Part shown: piece by piece, positions 61,991 through 64,000 of the stretch
Layout of the letters: each line of letters opens with the position of its first letter
Position numbering within the stretch: the first letter of the stretch is position 1
Source of the DNA: Siphonodentalium dalli
Taxonomy: Eukaryota; Mollusca; Scaphopoda; Gadilida; Siphonodentaliidae
Length of the DNA: 64,000 bases
Assembly (NCBI GenBank): GCA_032622095.1
Contig: CP136061.1
Span: 1,550,001-1,614,000, forward strand
Reading direction: 5' to 3'
Position numbers and translations under genes: made by a program
Notes under the pieces: model-generated
The model's database searches: none
The model's input: only the letters and a program-made list of their open reading frames with translations
Told to the model about the DNA's origin: nothing

Positions 61991-62507
61991 TATTTAAGGA
62001 ATTAACATTGTTGTGTCCGGAAATCTGCACAATCTGTGTTGGTGGAATTCCTTCATCATTCAGGGTCTGTACTAAGTGTTTCCTGACGCTGTATGGAGTT
62101 GGTCGCTTGTCACTTACAATATCTGCATCTGCCAACATATTCTTCATGATCCCGTATAAAGAGTTAATACCAAGGGCGTTCCTTTTGTACCAATCACCCC
62201 GCATCCATTCTTGGTGATTCACAGCGAGGAAGAAGGGGCTGTCAGCTTGGCACATGTCGATCGGTCGTTTAGCCGCATATAGTTCGTAGAGAGAAACAGG
62301 ATCACGGGTTGAATCATCCAGGGAATAGGCTCGTTGTATGGTTTGGCTAATGTCTCGTGGATTACTGACAGTCCTCGTTTTTGTGTTACGCTCTTGGCTG
62401 TAAACAAGGTATTTATGACCAGTCTCGTCAACTTTTAGCTCAATATCTCCCCATCGTAATGCATGAGTCTCGGTTCCTGTTCTCATTCCGAAATATAAGG
62501 CGCACAC
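61905..62507 (-). pseudogene. Tyrosine recombinase of Crypton/DUF3504 type, C-terminal part
   Basis: The frame is about 200 codons. Tyrosine recombinase landmarks are in order: Arg10 in FGMRTGTETHALRWGDIEL, Tyr140-Ser-Val-Arg143 where most enzymes have HxxR, His166 in ISGHNNV and the nucleophile Tyr175 in SLNNYS. The ALRWGDIEL and SLNNYS context fits the DUF3504 group (KIAA1958/ZMYM-like, derived from Crypton DNA transposons). The first His of the HxxR box is replaced by Tyr. Upstream, coding sequence is cut at 62507 by a 1.4-kb transposon and resumes at 63917. Downstream the frame runs into a family R fragment just after the nucleophile. It is either a decayed Crypton or a decayed domesticated gene. 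Confidence 0.83.
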
Positions 62508-63916
62508 CACTGGGGAGGATCTATTCCTCGAAATGTGGTGCTCTCCCGAGCAATATTTACGTGCTTAGCGAGCTAATATTCCGGTGTTCTGTCACATTTT
62601 GCTCATTGTGCGACAGAGATGACATGCGTGGGTAATAAACACGCATTTTAGTAATGTTTTAAACGCAAATATTGGACGAATGTATACGGGATGGACGTGG
62701 CAAAGAAGGTGAGTAATATATGTTGTAATATTATGCTACTATATTAGCATTCTGCCCAGTAATATAAATAAATTACTCGATATTTTGCGTTTTTTTGGAA
62801 ATTCGTCACTTCAACGGCGTATTACCGACTTAATACTGAATACTGTGTATTGTAACTTTGAATGCCTGTTCCTCAATACATTCCTGAAGTCAATGCAACA
62901 TGAAAATATCATTAATAACATACCAAATCGAAGAAAACGACCATAAAATAGGTCTACATGTGTATTCCGGTGGTTTACTGAGTCTTTGTGTGTTGAATAA
63001 TCGTTATTCCGGTGCTGAAATCCTACTAAAACGACCTCGTATAAAGCCACATTGGTGATTATTTGTTCAGAAATGATAATACAAGCCATGCCGGGATACA
63101 AATGAAGTAGCTCACCCGTTCTGTAGTTAATATAAAGTCAATTATTTTGACAATGCGCTTATGCTCACAAAATAGTCAACTTAATAAACTATATATAATA
63201 TATTACATACTATTTGTGAACACTTGTGCAACAGTTTCTGTTGGGGATATAACAAGGATAATGACCTATTAATTGCCATAAACCAACCAACTATGTCACA
63301 TTCCGATTGGCCACAATTACAGTTACACAATAAAAATACGTTCGACAATCATTTACTGAACAAGAATTGAGCGTTTGTTATCAGTTATATCCAATAGAAC
63401 ACATGGAAATAATTATAGATTACATAGTTCATTCATATACTCGCCATTGCGTTTGCTACCCCTGAAATACGTGATTAAACGAACAAAGTATGCCTTTATG
63501 GACGTATATGCAACGCAAAATAACATATTAAGTTTATTACCTCCTAACCAACGCAAACTATTTAGTATTTATTCGCTTTTTTGCTTGTTATAGCACAATA
63601 CATGATCCTGAGGAGAGCACTTGACTATTGGGAGAGCACTGAGCACTCTGTAAAGTATCGGAATATAATTATAAAATGTCGATTTACGGGCATTCCTATG
63701 GGATTTCTTACATTTTCTCGCATATCAATGTGAACATCAATATAAATAATCCATTGGTTAAAAGAAACCTGCGATATACTTACATAATCTGTAATTTTTC
63801 TTCACTTTTGTGCGGCGAAAATAAAAAATCCCCAGTAAAGCACCGGAATGTCACGATAAAAATTGCTCAAAAAATTGGTAGAGCACCACATTTCAAGGAA
63901 TAGATCCTCCCCAGTG
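62508..63916. mobile_element. TIR transposon with 8-bp duplication, inserted in the recombinase
   Basis: The ends begin CACTGGGGAGGATCTATTCC and are inverted copies over 37 bp with one mismatch. GCGCACAC flanks both ends exactly (62500-62507, 63917-63924). An 8-bp duplication suggests hAT or P superfamily; the CACTG end does not fit the usual hAT C-A-R-N-G rule, so the superfamily stays open. No transposase frame is seen in the 1409 bp, so it is non-autonomous. The perfect duplication and near-perfect ends suggest a fairly recent insertion. Confidence 0.93.
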
Positions 63917-64000
63917 GCGCACACCAGCCACATAGAATTATGAAGTGACTTTGGATATGTAGGTTCCAGAACTCCTTTCTCGTACATGATGTCCATATCC
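63917..64000 (-). pseudogene. Tyrosine recombinase, upstream coding part, cut by the window edge
   Basis: The minus-strand frame reads DIMYEKGVLEPTYPKSLHNS and then MWLV up to the insertion site, matching the segment just before the first catalytic Arg in DUF3504 proteins. It is in the frame of the part at 61905-62507, with the target duplication between them. The rest lies beyond the window. Confidence 0.78.

Overview
This looks like nuclear DNA from an animal, most likely a marine invertebrate; mollusc-like is only a guess, resting on the gene families and repeat style. The DNA is AT-rich, gene-poor and dense in interspersed repeats. The few convincing coding pieces are short exons with GT-AG splice sites. 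Nothing bacterial, plasmid-like or phage-like is visible: no operons, no CRISPR array and no ribosome-binding-site pattern.

Host genes. The best gene is on the minus strand and has three phase-compatible exons at 56683-56495, 42964-42795 and 40655-40477. It encodes a secreted-looking protein of an uncharacterised invertebrate family (a W-rich N-terminal half, then a GCPGD-type motif). Its first intron is about 13.5 kb and holds most of the large tandem arrays. A second minus-strand gene start at 7390-6953 encodes a PAN/apple-like domain and is disturbed by a 143-bp tandem duplication. Two consensus splice-bounded exons without long frames (3190-3339, 4111-4232, plus strand) suggest an untranslated or non-coding transcript.

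Mobile DNA. There are three LINE remnants (about 13.0, 14.3-15.4 and 30.3-30.8 kb). TTAA-flanked elements lie at 9.0, 9.8 and 31.0 kb, and TTAA-flanked termini also bound 659-5237. A 2.5-kb terminal-inverted-repeat (TIR) element with an internal head-to-head satellite spans 34350-36892. A hAT-type element with an 8-bp target duplication sits inside an 11-bp tandem array (54335-55302). At the right edge a Crypton/DUF3504-type tyrosine recombinase frame is split by a 1.4-kb TIR element with a perfect 8-bp target duplication (62508-63916).

Tandem repeats. Arrays occur at 22.86-23.95 kb (39 bp x 28), 26.0 kb (23 bp x 15, apparently identical), 43.7-44.6 kb (13 bp), 49.7-53.6 kb (28 bp x about 137), 54.1-55.5 kb (11 bp) and 60.7-61.3 kb (58 bp x 11). 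There are also several microsatellites and a dispersed family of roughly 140-bp monomers (37.4, 47.6, 59.3 and 61.7 kb).

Most unusual signal. Several long foldback (hairpin) repeats, at 8.5, 24.5, 42.0, 57.1 and 60.4 kb, carry the word CGAG in the same orientation in both arms at facing positions. Folding would then place tandem G.A / A.G mismatches between C-G pairs inside otherwise well-paired stems. This is the feature of the window I would look at first.
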